Origin: Anaerocolumna aminovalerica
Lineage (GTDB): Bacteria; Bacillota; Clostridia; Lachnospirales; Lachnospiraceae
Direction of reading: 5' to 3'
Assembly: GCF_900115365.1 (NCBI RefSeq)
Contig: NZ_FOWD01000007.1
Span: 62,001 to 126,000 of the forward strand
DNA length: 64,000 nt
Under the pieces are notes generated by a model, which was not told the origin of the DNA, did not search any database, and saw nothing but the letters and a program-made list of their open reading frames with translations. The translations under genes and the position numbers were made by a program. This document shows positions 47,435-56,567 of this stretch, in pieces; the stretch's first letter is position 1, and each line of letters starts with the position of its first letter.

Positions 47435-48400
47435 ATGACAGATGCCATGCATATGGAAAACATGGATTCTGAAGGGAAAAAAACAAAAAGCACATCAGAA
47501 GCTTTAAAAATGGAAGGACAAAATATATGCGACCAGAATCAAACCAATAATATTAAGGAAGTGATACGTGTAAAATCTGTGGCTGAATATCTGGAGGCGG
47601 TAGATATAATATTTACTACCTTATGTAATATTAATCAAGGAAGTAATTGTCAATTATGGTATCGGGGCCATGCCCAGGAATCCTTTGATTTGCTGCCTAC
47701 CATTACAAGAAAGAGAAATGGGTTACAGCTAAACCCATTATTTGAAACTGCTTTTCTTTCTAAATTTAAATCCTCTGCCATAGCCTACGTAGAAAAGCTT
47801 CCTAAATTTCCTTTAAATGATGATGTAAATGCTTATTGGAACTGGCTTTTTATATTAAGACACTATGGGCTGCCTGCCAGAATATTGGATTGGAGCAGAG
47901 ATGCCCTAACCGGTTTATTTTTTGCAACAAACCCTGAGGATCCCAGTTTAACACCGGGAGTGGATGCAGCTGTTTGGCTCCTGAATCCGGTAAAATTGAA
48001 CGAAAGTTTTTCTTTTCACAGTTTTTTAAAACCCGGGTATATTCCCAGTGTAGAAGAGCCCTCCTTTAACCTGTTTTTTGGACCGGAAAGTGATATACTA
48101 AATACGTTAAAGCCTGCAGCAGCCATCGGGCCATTAAATACTACCAGAATTGTAGCCCAAAGAGGCACATTTACCGTATTTCCAAGAGTGAAAGCACTTC
48201 TTGCATTGAATAAGTTTGAAGATTCGGATAAGTACCTGACTAAAATAATTATTGACCACGAAAGTATAGATAAAATTCAAACCCAGTTAAGACACTATGG
48301 AATAACAAGACTGGCACTTTATCCGGATATGGAATCAATAGCCTCAGAAGTGTTCCAGGAAGTCATTGATGAAGGAATCAATACCACTGAAATAGATTAG
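47435..48400 (+). CDS. FRG-domain protein
   Basis: This 321-residue protein contains an FRG domain: LWYRGHAQESFDLLPTITRK with the (F/W)RG motif, LRHYGLPARILDWS, and LTGLFFATNPEDP. The N-terminal 50 residues are poorly ordered (MTDAMHMENMDSEGKK). Function of FRG domains is unknown; they are found in stand-alone and in defence-associated genes, but no defence neighbour is present. AAAGGGG precedes the ATG. The ROK gene is divergent and hisA follows after 130 bp. Confidence 0.88.
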   Translation: MTDAMHMENMDSEGKKTKSTSEALKMEGQNICDQNQTNNIKEVIRVKSVAEYLEAVDIIFTTLCNINQGSNCQLWYRGHAQESFDLLPTITRKRNGLQLNPLFETAFLSKFKSSAIAYVEKLPKFPLNDDVNAYWNWLFILRHYGLPARILDWSRDALTGLFFATNPEDPSLTPGVDAAVWLLNPVKLNESFSFHSFLKPGYIPSVEEPSFNLFFGPESDILNTLKPAAAIGPLNTTRIVAQRGTFTVFPRVKALLALNKFEDSDKYLTKIIIDHESIDKIQTQLRHYGITRLALYPDMESIASEVFQEVIDEGINTTEID

Positions 48401-48530
48401 CGGTGGTTAGAGGTTCAAGCATCGCCAGCACTACCAATACTCTTGCGGTTTTATTTGAATTATGTTATTATTTCCACGAAAGCAGATAAAAATACTGTCT
48501 GCAAGGAAAAGCATTAGATTGGAGTCGGAA

Positions 48531-49319
48531 ATGAAATTCAGACCTTGTATTGATATTCATAACGGAAAGGTGAAACAAATAATAGGAGGCAGCCTGCTGG
48601 ATAAAGACAATCAGGTGAAAGAGAACTTTGTGTCCCAGCAGGAGGCCGACTATTACGCAGCTTTATATAAAAAGGAACACTTAAAAGGCGGACATATAAT
48701 TCTGTTAAATCCCAGTAATACCACTTATTACGAAGAGGATTGTATTCAGGCAAGAAAGGCTTTGGAAGAATATCCGGGAGGTTTTCAGATAGGAGGAGGG
48801 ATTACCCATGAGAATGCTGCCGGTTTCCTGAATATGGGAGCCTCTCATGTTATTGTCACTTCCTTTGTATTTAAAGATGGAAAGATTTATTATGAGAATT
48901 TGGACAAACTGGTTCAGGCTGTAGGAAAAGAAAAATTGGTTCTGGATTTAAGCTGTAGAAAAAAAGATGGGTCTTATTATATTGTAACAGACCGTTGGCA
49001 GAAATTTACCCAGGTTAAGGTCAATAAGGAAACACTGAATGAATTGGCCGGGTATTGCGATGAATTTTTGATTCATGCAGTAGATGTGGAAGGAAAATCC
49101 ACAGGTATTGAAACCGAATTAGTTGCTTTACTTGGTGGCTGGAAAGGGATTCCCATTACTTATGCAGGAGGAGTGGGCAGCTTTGGGGATTTGGAAACTT
49201 TGTACAAGCTGGGTAAAGGACAACTTGATGTTACCATTGGAAGTGCTTTGGATTTATTTGGAGGCTCCATGGAGTATAAGAAAGTGCTTCAAAAGATTCA
49301 TCAGTTGAGCAGGCAATAA
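48531..49319 (+). CDS. hisA: Phosphoribosylformimino-AICAR-ribotide isomerase, eukaryotic HIS6 type
   Basis: This 262-residue TIM-barrel protein catalyses the fourth step of histidine synthesis. It reads like yeast HIS6 rather than bacterial HisA: CIDIHNGKVKQIIGG at the start, NFVSQQEADYYAALY, FQIGGGI, LDLSCRKKDGSYYI, EFLIHAVDVEGKSTGIE, and TYAGGVGSFGDLE. Bacterial HisA begins with PAIDL and lacks these. No other his gene is in the window. ATG at 48531 has GGAG 6 nt upstream; an in-frame ATG 69 bp earlier is less likely. It is probably an acquired or ancient family split; see findings. Confidence 0.9.
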   Translation: MKFRPCIDIHNGKVKQIIGGSLLDKDNQVKENFVSQQEADYYAALYKKEHLKGGHIILLNPSNTTYYEEDCIQARKALEEYPGGFQIGGGITHENAAGFLNMGASHVIVTSFVFKDGKIYYENLDKLVQAVGKEKLVLDLSCRKKDGSYYIVTDRWQKFTQVKVNKETLNELAGYCDEFLIHAVDVEGKSTGIETELVALLGGWKGIPITYAGGVGSFGDLETLYKLGKGQLDVTIGSALDLFGGSMEYKKVLQKIHQLSRQ

Positions 49320-49339
49320 AAAGAAAGATGGAAGAGAAC

Positions 49340-49420
49340 TTAGGTTAACCGGCAATTTGTACCGGATTACAAACTTGCTTCTTTATTAAATGGCGCTAAA
49401 GTGCCGGAATTGAGGTTACT
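49340..49420 (+). repeat. Start-codon-linked two-hairpin repeat, copy D
   Basis: The first hairpin is GCAATTTGTA (49352-49361) with TACAAACTTGC (49368-49378). The second is GGCGC-TAAA-GTGCC (49392-49405). GGAATTGAGGTTACT then leads to ATG at 49421. GAGG is 5 nt before ATG. Confidence 0.75.
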
Positions 49421-50317
49421 ATGCAGGCATATACTGGATTTGCACAGGTTTATGATATATTTATGGATAATGTACCCTACGATGAGTGGACAAATTATCT
49501 GGTTGGATTATTAAAGGAATATGGACTCCATTCCGGTCTGGTCTTGGAACTAGGTTGTGGGACAGGCTCCATTACAAGAAGACTGGCAGCAAAAGGTTTT
49601 GATATGATTGGTGTTGATATATCAGAAGAAATGTTAGAAATAGCCAGAGAAATAGAATATAACCGGGATTTTGACTGTTCTGAAGATTTCATAGAAGGAA
49701 ATGAACTGCCGGAAAGAAGCAATATCCTTTACTTACAACAGGATATGCGTGAATTTGAACTGTATGGGACTGTTTCTGCTGTTGTCAGTATTTGTGACAG
49801 TATGAACTATATTACATCGGAAGAAGACCTTCTTAAAGTATTTCAATTGGTTAACAATTATTTGGATGGTGGAGGAATCTTTATCTTTGATATGAATACT
49901 GTGTATAAATACAAAGATATATTAGGGGATAATACCATAGCAGAAAACAGAGAAGACTGTAGTTTTATATGGGACAACTACTATTATGAAGATAAAATGA
50001 TCAATGAATATGATGTTACTATCTTTGTGAAAGTGGATGAAGAGGTTGAAGATGAAGTGGAGGCAGATAAGAAAGAAGCTTTAAATGAAGGTCATGAAAA
50101 AAACAAGGATTCTTCCGTAAGCTTATATGAAAAATATGAAGAGCTTCACTATCAGAAGGCATATACCATAGATACGGTTATCCGGTTAATCGAAAAGGCG
50201 GGTATGGAATTTGTAACGGTATATGATGCCTTTACTCATAATCCCCCTGACGAAAAAAGCGAAAGAGTTTATTTTGTTGCCAGAGAAAAGCATCAGGAGA
50301 ATAAGTTATATATTTAA
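49421..50317 (+). CDS. Class I SAM-dependent methyltransferase
   Basis: The 298-residue protein has the SAM-binding motif LELGCGTGSITRRLAAKG and the acidic second motif GVDISEEMLEIA, followed by LQQDMREFEL. The fold is complete; the acceptor is unknown. About residues 205-235 form an acidic/basic insertion (VEDEVEADKKEALNEGHEKN) inside the beta-sheet part, of unknown use. The gene follows copy D of the repeat and has no obvious partner. Confidence 0.9.
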   Translation: MQAYTGFAQVYDIFMDNVPYDEWTNYLVGLLKEYGLHSGLVLELGCGTGSITRRLAAKGFDMIGVDISEEMLEIAREIEYNRDFDCSEDFIEGNELPERSNILYLQQDMREFELYGTVSAVVSICDSMNYITSEEDLLKVFQLVNNYLDGGGIFIFDMNTVYKYKDILGDNTIAENREDCSFIWDNYYYEDKMINEYDVTIFVKVDEEVEDEVEADKKEALNEGHEKNKDSSVSLYEKYEELHYQKAYTIDTVIRLIEKAGMEFVTVYDAFTHNPPDEKSERVYFVAREKHQENKLYI

Positions 50318-50537
50318 AATCTGATATAGATTAAAAAATATATGAGTAAATATTTTTCATACAAAAAAGATGTAAGAAAAAGTGCATAATAAATTACAAT
50401 ACGAAATAACATACAATTCAAAATAAAATACAATTATAAGATAATATAAAATAGATATAATAAAAATTAAGTAGGACGTAAAATACAACATAATAAAAAA
50501 TAGCAGATTATAAAAGTTAAATATTAAGGAGAACATT
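50318..50537. other. Very AT-rich spacer, no gene
   Basis: Contains repeated AATA/AAAATA stretches and no clear hairpin or riboswitch. Confidence 0.4.
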
Positions 50538-51422
50538 ATGTCAGATTATATAGTCAGAGCAACAGCTGCAGATGGGCAGATTCGGGCATTCGCAGCTACT
50601 ACAAGAGATTTGGTGGAATATGCAAAAAGTATTCATAATACAAGCCCAATTGCTACGGCTGCATTGGGAAGATTACTCACCGCCGGTTCCATGATGGGCA
50701 GTATGATGAAGGGAGAGGATGACCTGCTTACCCTCCAAATTACTTGTAACGGTCCAATAAAGGGTCTTACGGTTACCGCAGATGCAAAAGCAAATGTGAA
50801 AGGCTATGTCTACAATCCCGATGTGATGCTTCCACCTAGTCCAAAAGGTAAATTGGATGTAGGAGGAGCCGTTCAATCAGGTATTTTAAATGTAATTAAA
50901 GACATGGGATTAAAAGAACCCTATGTGGGACAAACAGAATTGGTTTCGGGAGAAATAGCGGAAGACATAACTTATTATTATGCAACCTCAGAGCAGGTAC
51001 CGTCCTGTGTAGCTTTAGGTGTATTAATGAACAAAGATAATACAGTAAAACAGGCAGGAGGATTTATTATTCAGTTATTGCCATTTGCTGATGAAGCTAT
51101 TATTGAACAGTTAGAGAAAAAAATAAGTGAAATTGATTCTATTACCGCACTTCTGGATAAACATGAAACACCTGAGATAATACTGGAACACATATTAGGG
51201 GATTTTGGACTTGAAATCTTAGATAAGGTAAATACTCAGTTCTTCTGCAATTGTACCAAGGAAAGAGTAGAAAAAGCCATTGTAAGTATAGGCAAGACGG
51301 ATATTCAGGAAATGATAGATGACAATGAACCTATAGAAGTAAATTGCCACTTTTGTAATAACCATTATCATTTTAGTGTAGATGAGCTAAAGGAAATCGT
51401 TAAAAGAAGCAGACAGAATTAA
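50538..51422 (+). CDS. hslO: Redox-regulated chaperone Hsp33
   Basis: This 294-residue protein is HslO/Hsp33, a holdase switched on by oxidation. The N-terminal substrate domain starts with SDYIVRATAADGQIRAFAA and contains PIATAALGRLLTAGSMMG. The C-terminal zinc switch has CNC (about residue 237) and CHFC (about 271), the four Cys that bind zinc when reduced. Shine-Dalgarno AAGGAGAA. It is monocistronic, between an AT-rich spacer and purC. Confidence 0.95.
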   Translation: MSDYIVRATAADGQIRAFAATTRDLVEYAKSIHNTSPIATAALGRLLTAGSMMGSMMKGEDDLLTLQITCNGPIKGLTVTADAKANVKGYVYNPDVMLPPSPKGKLDVGGAVQSGILNVIKDMGLKEPYVGQTELVSGEIAEDITYYYATSEQVPSCVALGVLMNKDNTVKQAGGFIIQLLPFADEAIIEQLEKKISEIDSITALLDKHETPEIILEHILGDFGLEILDKVNTQFFCNCTKERVEKAIVSIGKTDIQEMIDDNEPIEVNCHFCNNHYHFSVDELKEIVKRSRQN

Positions 51423-51718
51423 AATGCAGCAGGGTGTAGTGAACAAGATTTAGCCGCACAATCCTATGTAGAGTTATACTGCAGGAACAAAAGTTTCTTC
51501 GATTAATGTCTACTATAATAAATGATTATAATATAGATGAAAAATAATAATAAGTAAACCCGTTGCTTAAATGAAACAGTCAGTTATAATATAATTGAAT
51601 AAATTGATATACATTTATAATGAGAACTTAAAAGACTTTTCATATGCCATTTACTTGAAAGAATAATTAAGAAAGGAAAATTGCAACTGCCAAGATGTGG
51701 GATGCAATGGGTGTAATT
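51423..51718. other. Spacer before purC, no gene
   Basis: AT-rich; no conserved riboswitch core (purine G-box or ZTP) was found. Confidence 0.4.
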
Positions 51719-52423
51719 ATGAAAAAATTAGACATGCTATACGAAGGAAAAGCCAAGAAAGTATTTAAAACAGATGTTGAAGATGTTTATGTTGTGGACT
51801 ATAAAGATGATGCAACTGCATTTAATGGTTTGAAAAAGGGTACCATTGTAGGAAAAGGTGTTATCAATAATAGAATGTCAAATCACTTATTTCAGGTCCT
51901 TGAGAAGGAAGGAGTTCCCACACATTTTATTGAAGAGTTAAGCGAAAGAGAGACTGCTGTAAAGAAAGTAGAAATTATACCTTTAGAAGTTATTATCCGT
52001 AATTTTTCAGCAGGAAGTTTTGCTAAAAAACTAGGAATAGAGGAGGGAAGAAAACTTCTTATACCTACCTTGGAGTTTAGTTATAAAGATGATGATTTAG
52101 GGGATCCAATGATTAATGATTATTATGCCATTGCCATTGGAGTAGCAACAAGAGAAGAAATTGAAAGAATTTCAGAAATGGCTTTTAAAGTAAATGAAGT
52201 ATTAAAGAAATATTTTGCGGAATGCGGAATTGAATTAGTTGATTTTAAAATAGAATTTGGGAGACATAAGGATGAAATTATCTTAGCGGATGAAATCTCT
52301 CCCGATACTTGCAGACTATGGGATATTAACACTCACGAAAAACTGGACAAAGACCGTTTTAGAAGGGATTTAGGTAATGTAGAAGGTGCTTATAATGAAG
52401 TATTCAAACGTTTAGGTTTATAG
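51719..52423 (+). CDS. purC: SAICAR synthase
   Basis: PurC joins aspartate to CAIR in IMP synthesis. The 234-residue protein shows [37 protein letters not shown], and [11 protein letters not shown] with the catalytic region. The start is placed at MKKLDML because GGGTG lies 6 nt upstream and bacterial PurC proteins begin there; an in-frame ATG 24 bp earlier is possible. It begins a three-gene run with purF 24 bp after its stop and purB 46 bp after purF. Confidence 0.95.
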   Translation: MKKLDMLYEGKAKKVFKTDVEDVYVVDYKDDATAFNGLKKGTIVGKGVINNRMSNHLFQVLEKEGVPTHFIEELSERETAVKKVEIIPLEVIIRNFSAGSFAKKLGIEEGRKLLIPTLEFSYKDDDLGDPMINDYYAIAIGVATREEIERISEMAFKVNEVLKKYFAECGIELVDFKIEFGRHKDEIILADEISPDTCRLWDINTHEKLDKDRFRRDLGNVEGAYNEVFKRLGL

Positions 52424-52447
52424 ACAGATTGTTTAGAAAGGGACAGT

Positions 52448-53887
52448 ATGAAGAATGATATAGAAAGTGCCTATATTACCGAAGGAATTCACGAAGAATG
52501 CGGTGTGTTCGGCATCTATGATTTTGACGGAAATGATGTTGCCTCTTCCATTTATTATGGACTATTTGCTTTGCAGCACAGAGGACAGGAAAGTTGTGGC
52601 ATTGCGGTAAGTGATACGAAAGGTTCAGGCGGTAAAGTTAAATCCATAAAGGGCATGGGACTGGTGAATGAAGTATTTACCCCGGATAGTTTTGAAAAGC
52701 TATCCGGTAACATAGGGGTAGGACATGTAAGATATTCTACTGCCGGAGGCAGTACTCCTGAAAATACCCAGCCTTTGGTTCTAAATTATGTTAAAGGAAC
52801 GTTAGCCCTGGCCCATAATGGGAATCTGGTAAATGCGTTGGAATTAAAAGATGAACTGGCTTATACCGGTGCTATCTTTCAAACCACTATTGATTCTGAA
52901 GTGATTGCCTATCTGATTGCCAGAGAACGGCTAAAGGCAGTTAGTTTAGAAGAAGCCATTAGAAAAACTATGGAAAAACTAAGGGGAGCCTATTCCCTTG
53001 TAATCATGAGTGCAAAAAAATTAATTGGTGCCAGAGATCCTTTTGGATTTAAACCATTGTGTATTGGAAAAAAGGACAATTGTTATGTTCTGGCCTCGGA
53101 AAGTTGTGCTTTGGATGGGGTGGATGCAGAATTCATTAGGGATGTGGAGCCGGGGGAAGTGGTTATGATAGATGAAGAGGGTATCCATTCTGACACTTCT
53201 TTAGTACAGTCTAAGAAAGCAAAATGTATATTTGAGTATATTTATTTTGCAAGGCCGGACAGTCATGTAGACAATGTTAGTGTATATAATTCCAGAATTA
53301 TGGCCGGAAGGTTATTAGCGCAAATTCATCCGGTAGAAGCGGATCTGGTTGTTGGAGTGCCGGACTCCGGTAATGCGGCAGCTATGGGATATTCCTTTGA
53401 ATCAGGTATCCAATATGCAACCGCATTTGTAAAGAACAGTTACGTAGGCCGAACCTTTATTAAACCAAAGCAAGCTATGAGAGAATCCAGTGTTCGGATT
53501 AAATTAAATGTGTTAACTGATGTAGTAAAAGGAAAACGGGTAATTATGATTGATGATTCTATTGTTAGAGGTACTACCAGCGAAAGAATCGTGAGAATGC
53601 TTAAGAATGCCGGAGCTACAGAAGTTCATGTAAGAATCAGTTCACCCCCCTTCTTGTATCCATGTTACTTTGGAACGGATGTACCTTCCGGTGACCAGTT
53701 AATTGCTTATAATAATACGGTGGAACAAATACGTGAAATTATTGGAGCTGACTCCCTTGGATATCTTAGTGTAGATCGATTAAGTGAATTGATTAAGGGA
53801 GATGAAGGATATTGTGATGCCTGTTTTTCGGGAAATTATCCAATTGAACCGCCGAAGCAGGATATTCGCGGGGAATTTGAGAGATAA
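52448..53887 (+). CDS. purF: Amidophosphoribosyltransferase (glutamine PRPP amidotransferase)
   Basis: PurF catalyses the first committed step of purine synthesis. The 479-residue protein begins with a short propeptide; Cys18 in HEECGVFGIYD is the glutaminase nucleophile after processing. The phosphoribosyltransferase domain has VIMIDDSIVRGTTS (PRPP loop). Cysteines fitting the 4Fe-4S cluster of B. subtilis PurF are present (KCIFEYIYF, YPCYFGTD, YCDACFSGNYP). Operon with purC and purB. Confidence 0.96.
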   Translation: MKNDIESAYITEGIHEECGVFGIYDFDGNDVASSIYYGLFALQHRGQESCGIAVSDTKGSGGKVKSIKGMGLVNEVFTPDSFEKLSGNIGVGHVRYSTAGGSTPENTQPLVLNYVKGTLALAHNGNLVNALELKDELAYTGAIFQTTIDSEVIAYLIARERLKAVSLEEAIRKTMEKLRGAYSLVIMSAKKLIGARDPFGFKPLCIGKKDNCYVLASESCALDGVDAEFIRDVEPGEVVMIDEEGIHSDTSLVQSKKAKCIFEYIYFARPDSHVDNVSVYNSRIMAGRLLAQIHPVEADLVVGVPDSGNAAAMGYSFESGIQYATAFVKNSYVGRTFIKPKQAMRESSVRIKLNVLTDVVKGKRVIMIDDSIVRGTTSERIVRMLKNAGATEVHVRISSPPFLYPCYFGTDVPSGDQLIAYNNTVEQIREIIGADSLGYLSVDRLSELIKGDEGYCDACFSGNYPIEPPKQDIRGEFER

Positions 53888-53933
53888 TTTAATTATTACC
53901 TTACACATTTAAAAATACAAACAGGAGGATTCC

Positions 53934-55367
53934 ATGAATAACGATAAATACATCAGCCCTTTTTCTGAACGATATGCCAGCAAAGAAATGCAATATATTT
54001 TCTCACCGGATAAAAAATTCAGGACATGGAGAAGATTATGGATTGCTTTAGCAGAGGCAGAAAAAGAACTTGGATTAAATATTACAGACCAACAAATTGA
54101 AGAATTAAAAAAACATCAGGATGATATTAATTATGATGTGGCAAATGCCAAGGAAGCAGAAGTACGTCATGATGTTATGTCCCATGTATATGCTTATGGG
54201 GTGCAATGTCCAAAAGCAAAAGGAATTATTCATTTGGGTGCAACCTCCTGCTATGTTGGGGACAATACGGATATTATCCTAATGACAGAAGGGTTAAAGC
54301 TGATTAAGAAAAAGCTTGTTAATGTTATGAATTTGCTATCAAACTTTGCTTATCAGCATAAAGGATTACCAACCTTAGCATTTACTCATTTTCAGCCGGC
54401 ACAGCCTACAACTGTGGGAAAGAGAGCTGCATTATGGCTAATGGAATTAAAACTGGATTATGATGATATTTCTTATCTTATTGATAATATGCTTTTGCTT
54501 GGTTCCAAAGGAACCACTGGTACCCAGGCAAGTTTTCTGGAATTATTTGATGGAGACCATGAGCGAATTAAGAAACTGGATCAATTAATTGCGGATAAGA
54601 TGGGATTTGCAGGGTGCTTTCCGGTATCCGGCCAGACTTATTCACGTAAAGTGGATACCAGAGTGGTAAATGTACTTGCAGGAATTGCAGCCAGTGCACA
54701 TAAATTCTCTAATGACATTCGCTTATTACAGCATTTAAAAGAAATAGAAGAACCATTTGAAAAACATCAGATTGGTTCCTCTGCCATGGCTTACAAACGT
54801 AATCCTATGAGAAGTGAAAGAATTGCTTCTTTGGCTAATTATGTAATGGCAGATGTCTTAAATCCGGCCATTACATCTGCTACCCAATGGTTTGAGAGAA
54901 CTTTAGACGATTCTGCCAATAAAAGAATCAGTATACCGGAAGCCTTTCTTGCAGTAGATGGTATCTTGGATTTATACATGAATGTAGTGGACGGATTGGT
55001 GGTTTATCCCAAGGTGATTCGTAAACACCTTATGGCAGAGCTTCCGTTTATGGCAACAGAGAATATTATGATGGATGCTGTAAAAGCCGGCGGTGACAGA
55101 CAGGAACTGCATGAAAGGATTCGTGTATTGTCTATGGAAGCCGGCAAGAATGTAAAAGAAAATGGCTTAGAGAACAACCTTCTTGAACTCATTGCGGCGG
55201 ATACTTCTTTTAACCTGACTTTGGAGGAATTGCAAAAGGCCATGGATCCAACAAAATACACAGGAAGAGCGGAGCAGCAGGTGGAAGAATTTCTGATTGA
55301 AGTAATTCAGCCCATACTGGATAATAATAAATCGGAACTAGGTTTAAAGGCAGATATAAAAGTCTGA
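53934..55367 (+). CDS. purB: Adenylosuccinate lyase
   Basis: PurB acts twice in purine synthesis, releasing fumarate from SAICAR and adenylosuccinate. The 477-residue protein belongs to the fumarase/aspartase superfamily: IHLGATSCYVGDN, FTHFQPAQPTTVGKR, and the signature SSAMAYKRNPMRSER, whose Ser loop is catalytic. AGGAGG precedes the ATG. It ends the purCFB run; a long palindromic element follows. Confidence 0.95.
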   Translation: MNNDKYISPFSERYASKEMQYIFSPDKKFRTWRRLWIALAEAEKELGLNITDQQIEELKKHQDDINYDVANAKEAEVRHDVMSHVYAYGVQCPKAKGIIHLGATSCYVGDNTDIILMTEGLKLIKKKLVNVMNLLSNFAYQHKGLPTLAFTHFQPAQPTTVGKRAALWLMELKLDYDDISYLIDNMLLLGSKGTTGTQASFLELFDGDHERIKKLDQLIADKMGFAGCFPVSGQTYSRKVDTRVVNVLAGIAASAHKFSNDIRLLQHLKEIEEPFEKHQIGSSAMAYKRNPMRSERIASLANYVMADVLNPAITSATQWFERTLDDSANKRISIPEAFLAVDGILDLYMNVVDGLVVYPKVIRKHLMAELPFMATENIMMDAVKAGGDRQELHERIRVLSMEAGKNVKENGLENNLLELIAADTSFNLTLEELQKAMDPTKYTGRAEQQVEEFLIEVIQPILDNNKSELGLKADIKV

Positions 55368-55385
55368 TTAAGTATATAAAATAAC

Positions 55386-55503
55386 TTTGTCATTCTGAAC
55401 ACAAAATTTTAGGCTTGAATGAAGAGTCCTGGAACTTTAAGTTTTTAGGACCTTCTTTTGTAATTCGGCTTATAAACAGATTGGAGTGTTTAGGATGACA
55501 ATT
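55386..55503. repeat. Long palindromic TGTCATTCTGA repeat, copy 4
   Basis: TGTCATTCTGAAC (55388-55400) pairs with GTTTAGGATGACA (55488-55500); an inner stem pairs GAAGAGTCCT with AGGACCTTC. The arms match copies 1-3. It follows purB in the same direction as the next gene. Confidence 0.7.
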
Positions 55504-55640
55504 TATTTGAAATTCTTTAGGTGGAAAATTTTGTATATCATCTTGTTTTTTCCCTGACAATTGTATTGATTGTGATATTATGTTAAAATACTATTTATTG
55601 AGGGTATGAACTTAAGAGGTCACGAATTGGAGAGGTGTAA

Positions 55641-56216
55641 ATGAAATGGATACAGCATTTAAGAACCATTAATCATCATAAATGGTTAGTTATGAAATAT
55701 TGTTTTCGAGCAGGTTTATATAAACAAGGAATTCTTCATGATTTATCTAAATATTCTCCCGTTGAATTTTTAGTTGGTGCTAAATACTTTCAAGGAAATC
55801 AAAGCCCCAATAATGCCGAGCGGTTTGATAAGGGCTATAGTTCTGCCTGGTTACATCATAAAGGAAAGAACAAACATCACTTGGAGTATTGGATCGACTA
55901 TAGTCTGGAACCGGATAAACCCATGACAGGTACCAGAATGCCTGTTAAATATGTAGTTGAAATGTTTTGTGACCGTTTAGCAGCCAGTAAAAATTATAAT
56001 AAAGAAAAATATAGAGACGGTGATCCTTTGGCATATTTTGAATCGTCAAAAGAACACTATTTAATTCATGAGGATACGAAAAATCTGCTGTACAAATTGC
56101 TTAGAATGTTAAAGGAGCGGGGGGAAGATGCTACTTTTCATTATATAAAGACACAGGTGTTAAAAAAAGGATATAAAGTTCTGAATAACAAGGGAAAGAA
56201 TAATAAAAAGCAGTAA
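55641..56216 (+). CDS. DUF5662 family protein
   Basis: This 191-residue soluble protein contains ILHDLSKYS, an HD-type His-Asp pair (about residue 33), and a second His-rich stretch SSAWLHHKGKNKHHLEYW. This pattern is that of the DUF5662 family as I recall it, found in Clostridia, with unknown function; the HD pair suggests metal-dependent phosphohydrolase chemistry but is unproven. GAGAGG precedes the ATG. It is followed after 14 bp by a small GNAT gene and probably shares its transcript. Confidence 0.7.
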   Translation: MKWIQHLRTINHHKWLVMKYCFRAGLYKQGILHDLSKYSPVEFLVGAKYFQGNQSPNNAERFDKGYSSAWLHHKGKNKHHLEYWIDYSLEPDKPMTGTRMPVKYVVEMFCDRLAASKNYNKEKYRDGDPLAYFESSKEHYLIHEDTKNLLYKLLRMLKERGEDATFHYIKTQVLKKGYKVLNNKGKNNKKQ

Positions 56217-56230
56217 TAGGAGGTAATTCT

Positions 56231-56509
56231 ATGGAATTTAAACATGAAAGTAATCGTATTTATATGGATAATGAGCAGGGGAGGACTATTGCCGAGGTAA
56301 CTTTTCCTGAGGTGAAGGATGGGGTTGTAGACATCAATCATACATTTGTAGATGAATCATTAAGAGGGCAAGGAATTGCCGGTAAATTAATGAAAGAAGC
56401 AGCAGAAAAATTAAGAAAAGAAAACAAGAAGGTAATTCTTACCTGTCCTTATGCAGTAGGATGGTTTGATAAGAATAAAGAGTATGATGATATTTTAGAA
56501 AAGAAATAA
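56231..56509 (+). CDS. Small GNAT N-acetyltransferase
   Basis: A 92-residue single-domain protein with VDESLRGQGIAGKLMKEA, the acetyl-CoA pyrophosphate-binding loop (RGQGxAxxL), and the short-form (YjdJ/GNAT-like) layout ending CPYAVGWF. Substrate is unknown. AGGAGG precedes the ATG. It lies 14 bp after the DUF5662 gene and 58 bp before the LysR gene. Confidence 0.85.
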   Translation: MEFKHESNRIYMDNEQGRTIAEVTFPEVKDGVVDINHTFVDESLRGQGIAGKLMKEAAEKLRKENKKVILTCPYAVGWFDKNKEYDDILEKK

Positions 56510-56567
56510 TTAAGTCAGGGGCTGGAAAAATACAATATTTAAAAGAAAGATCTAAGGAGAGAGATAC

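Noticed and set aside
51423-51718. Possible purine riboswitch ahead of purC
   Set aside because: No G-box or ZTP core could be found.
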